From NCBI GenBank assembly GCA_963976625.1, contig CAXBLA010000003.1:62001-126000 (forward strand): 64,000 nucleotides of DNA. Direction: 5' to 3'. The number at the start of each line of letters is the position of its first letter. The first letter of the stretch is position 1. The notes under the pieces are model-generated. The model saw nothing but the letters and a program-made list of their open reading frames with translations, was not told the DNA's origin and searched no databases. A program made the translations under genes and the position numbers. The stretch comes from UBA1924 sp963976625. GTDB taxonomy: Bacteria; Planctomycetota; Phycisphaerae; Phycisphaerales; UBA1924. Positions 63,784-64,000 of this stretch are shown here, piece after piece.

Positions 63784-64000
63784 ATGATGAATCACGGAAT
63801 GGTGCGTACGCGGCGGACACTCTCTTTGGGAAGGCCCGGGCTTGTGCTGCGCGCTGCGGGCGTGGCGATCGGGCTCGCTGGTGTGGGTGGTCTGGCTGGT
63901 TGTGATCGCAAGGAGATCCATTCGTACCGGGCGACGAAGGATGTGCCGACGGTTGTGGCGACGCCCTCGATGGCGGACAACCCGATGAGCGAGCAGATCG
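63784..64000 (+). CDS. Lipoprotein, start only (runs off the window)
   Basis: ATG ATG at 63784/63787 with GGAG about 8 bp upstream. The first ~72 codons are visible. N-terminus MMNHGMVRTRRTLSLG has basic residues, then a hydrophobic stretch ending LAGVGGLAGCDRKE, which is a good lipobox (LAGC), so the mature protein would start at Cys and be lipidated. The part after it (SYRATKDVPTVVATPSMADNP) is an unstructured linker. Function unknown. Transcribed away from asnB. Confidence 0.72.
   Translation, partial: MMNHGMVRTRRTLSLGRPGLVLRAAGVAIGLAGVGGLAGCDRKEIHSYRATKDVPTVVATPSMADNPMSEQI

Overview
The window looks like chromosome from a Gram-negative planctomycete, most likely class Phycisphaerae. This is inferred from lpxB (lipid A synthesis), a YdjY-domain protein, a PEP-CTERM protein ending in a planctomycete-style VPAPSALALLGLGG/RRRR tail, and six secreted proteins with a C-terminal pair of DFFDxSxFLxxF repeats (a dockerin-like tag common in that class). 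Coding is dense, GC-rich and C-ending in codon choice, with many 4-bp ATGA-type overlaps. No prophage, insertion sequence, CRISPR array or rRNA is visible.

Layout. 1-9.7 kb: end of a response regulator/XRE fusion, lpxB, an unrecognised PD-(D/E)XK-like protein, an AGCS amino-acid/Na+ symporter, two small membrane proteins, an ABC-F ATPase, a D-amino-acid-oxidase-like protein whose halves appear in swapped order, and panB. 9.7-16.9 kb: an htrA-like protease, murD and a YdjY protein in one overlapping unit, then priA and carA, whose starts are 21 bp apart. 17-34.6 kb: an accessory block of seven secreted proteins (three paralogues, two LVIVD-repeat propellers, two FG-GAP/VCBS propellers), mixed with a MATE transporter, a lipid kinase, map, trpA and tRNA-Met(CAT). 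34.8-43.8 kb: tRNA-Val(CAC), then an 11-gene minus-strand cluster for a type II secretion/type IV pilus-like machine (PilZ, E, F, G, H, I, J, K-like, PilM/N, PilO/M-like, PilP/C-like) with no secretin or prepilin peptidase in view. 44-47.5 kb: rpsB-tsf, a LURP-one-like protein and a Tat-exported superoxide dismutase. 47.6-52.2 kb: an Opp/Dpp-type peptide importer without its ATPases. 52.4-58.1 kb: an alpha-oxoamine synthase, an inositol-monophosphatase-family enzyme, a Gly-rich RRM protein, a methylmalonyl-CoA-mutase-type catalytic subunit and an erythromycin-esterase-like protein. 58.1-64 kb: small proteins, palindromic intergenic repeats, a nucleosidase, a PEP-CTERM protein, a DUF1294 protein, asnB and the start of a lipoprotein gene.

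How it fits together. The dockerin-like-tagged proteins next to a T2SS-like cluster suggest, but do not prove, an export route and its cargo. Genome-wide signals also show: the tetranucleotide ACGT is almost absent (I found one copy in 64 kb), with GAT-GTC used where GAC-GTC would be expected; and several housekeeping genes have a -10-like box 5-9 bases before the ATG, suggesting leaderless transcripts. All function calls come from reading motifs; no database search was possible.
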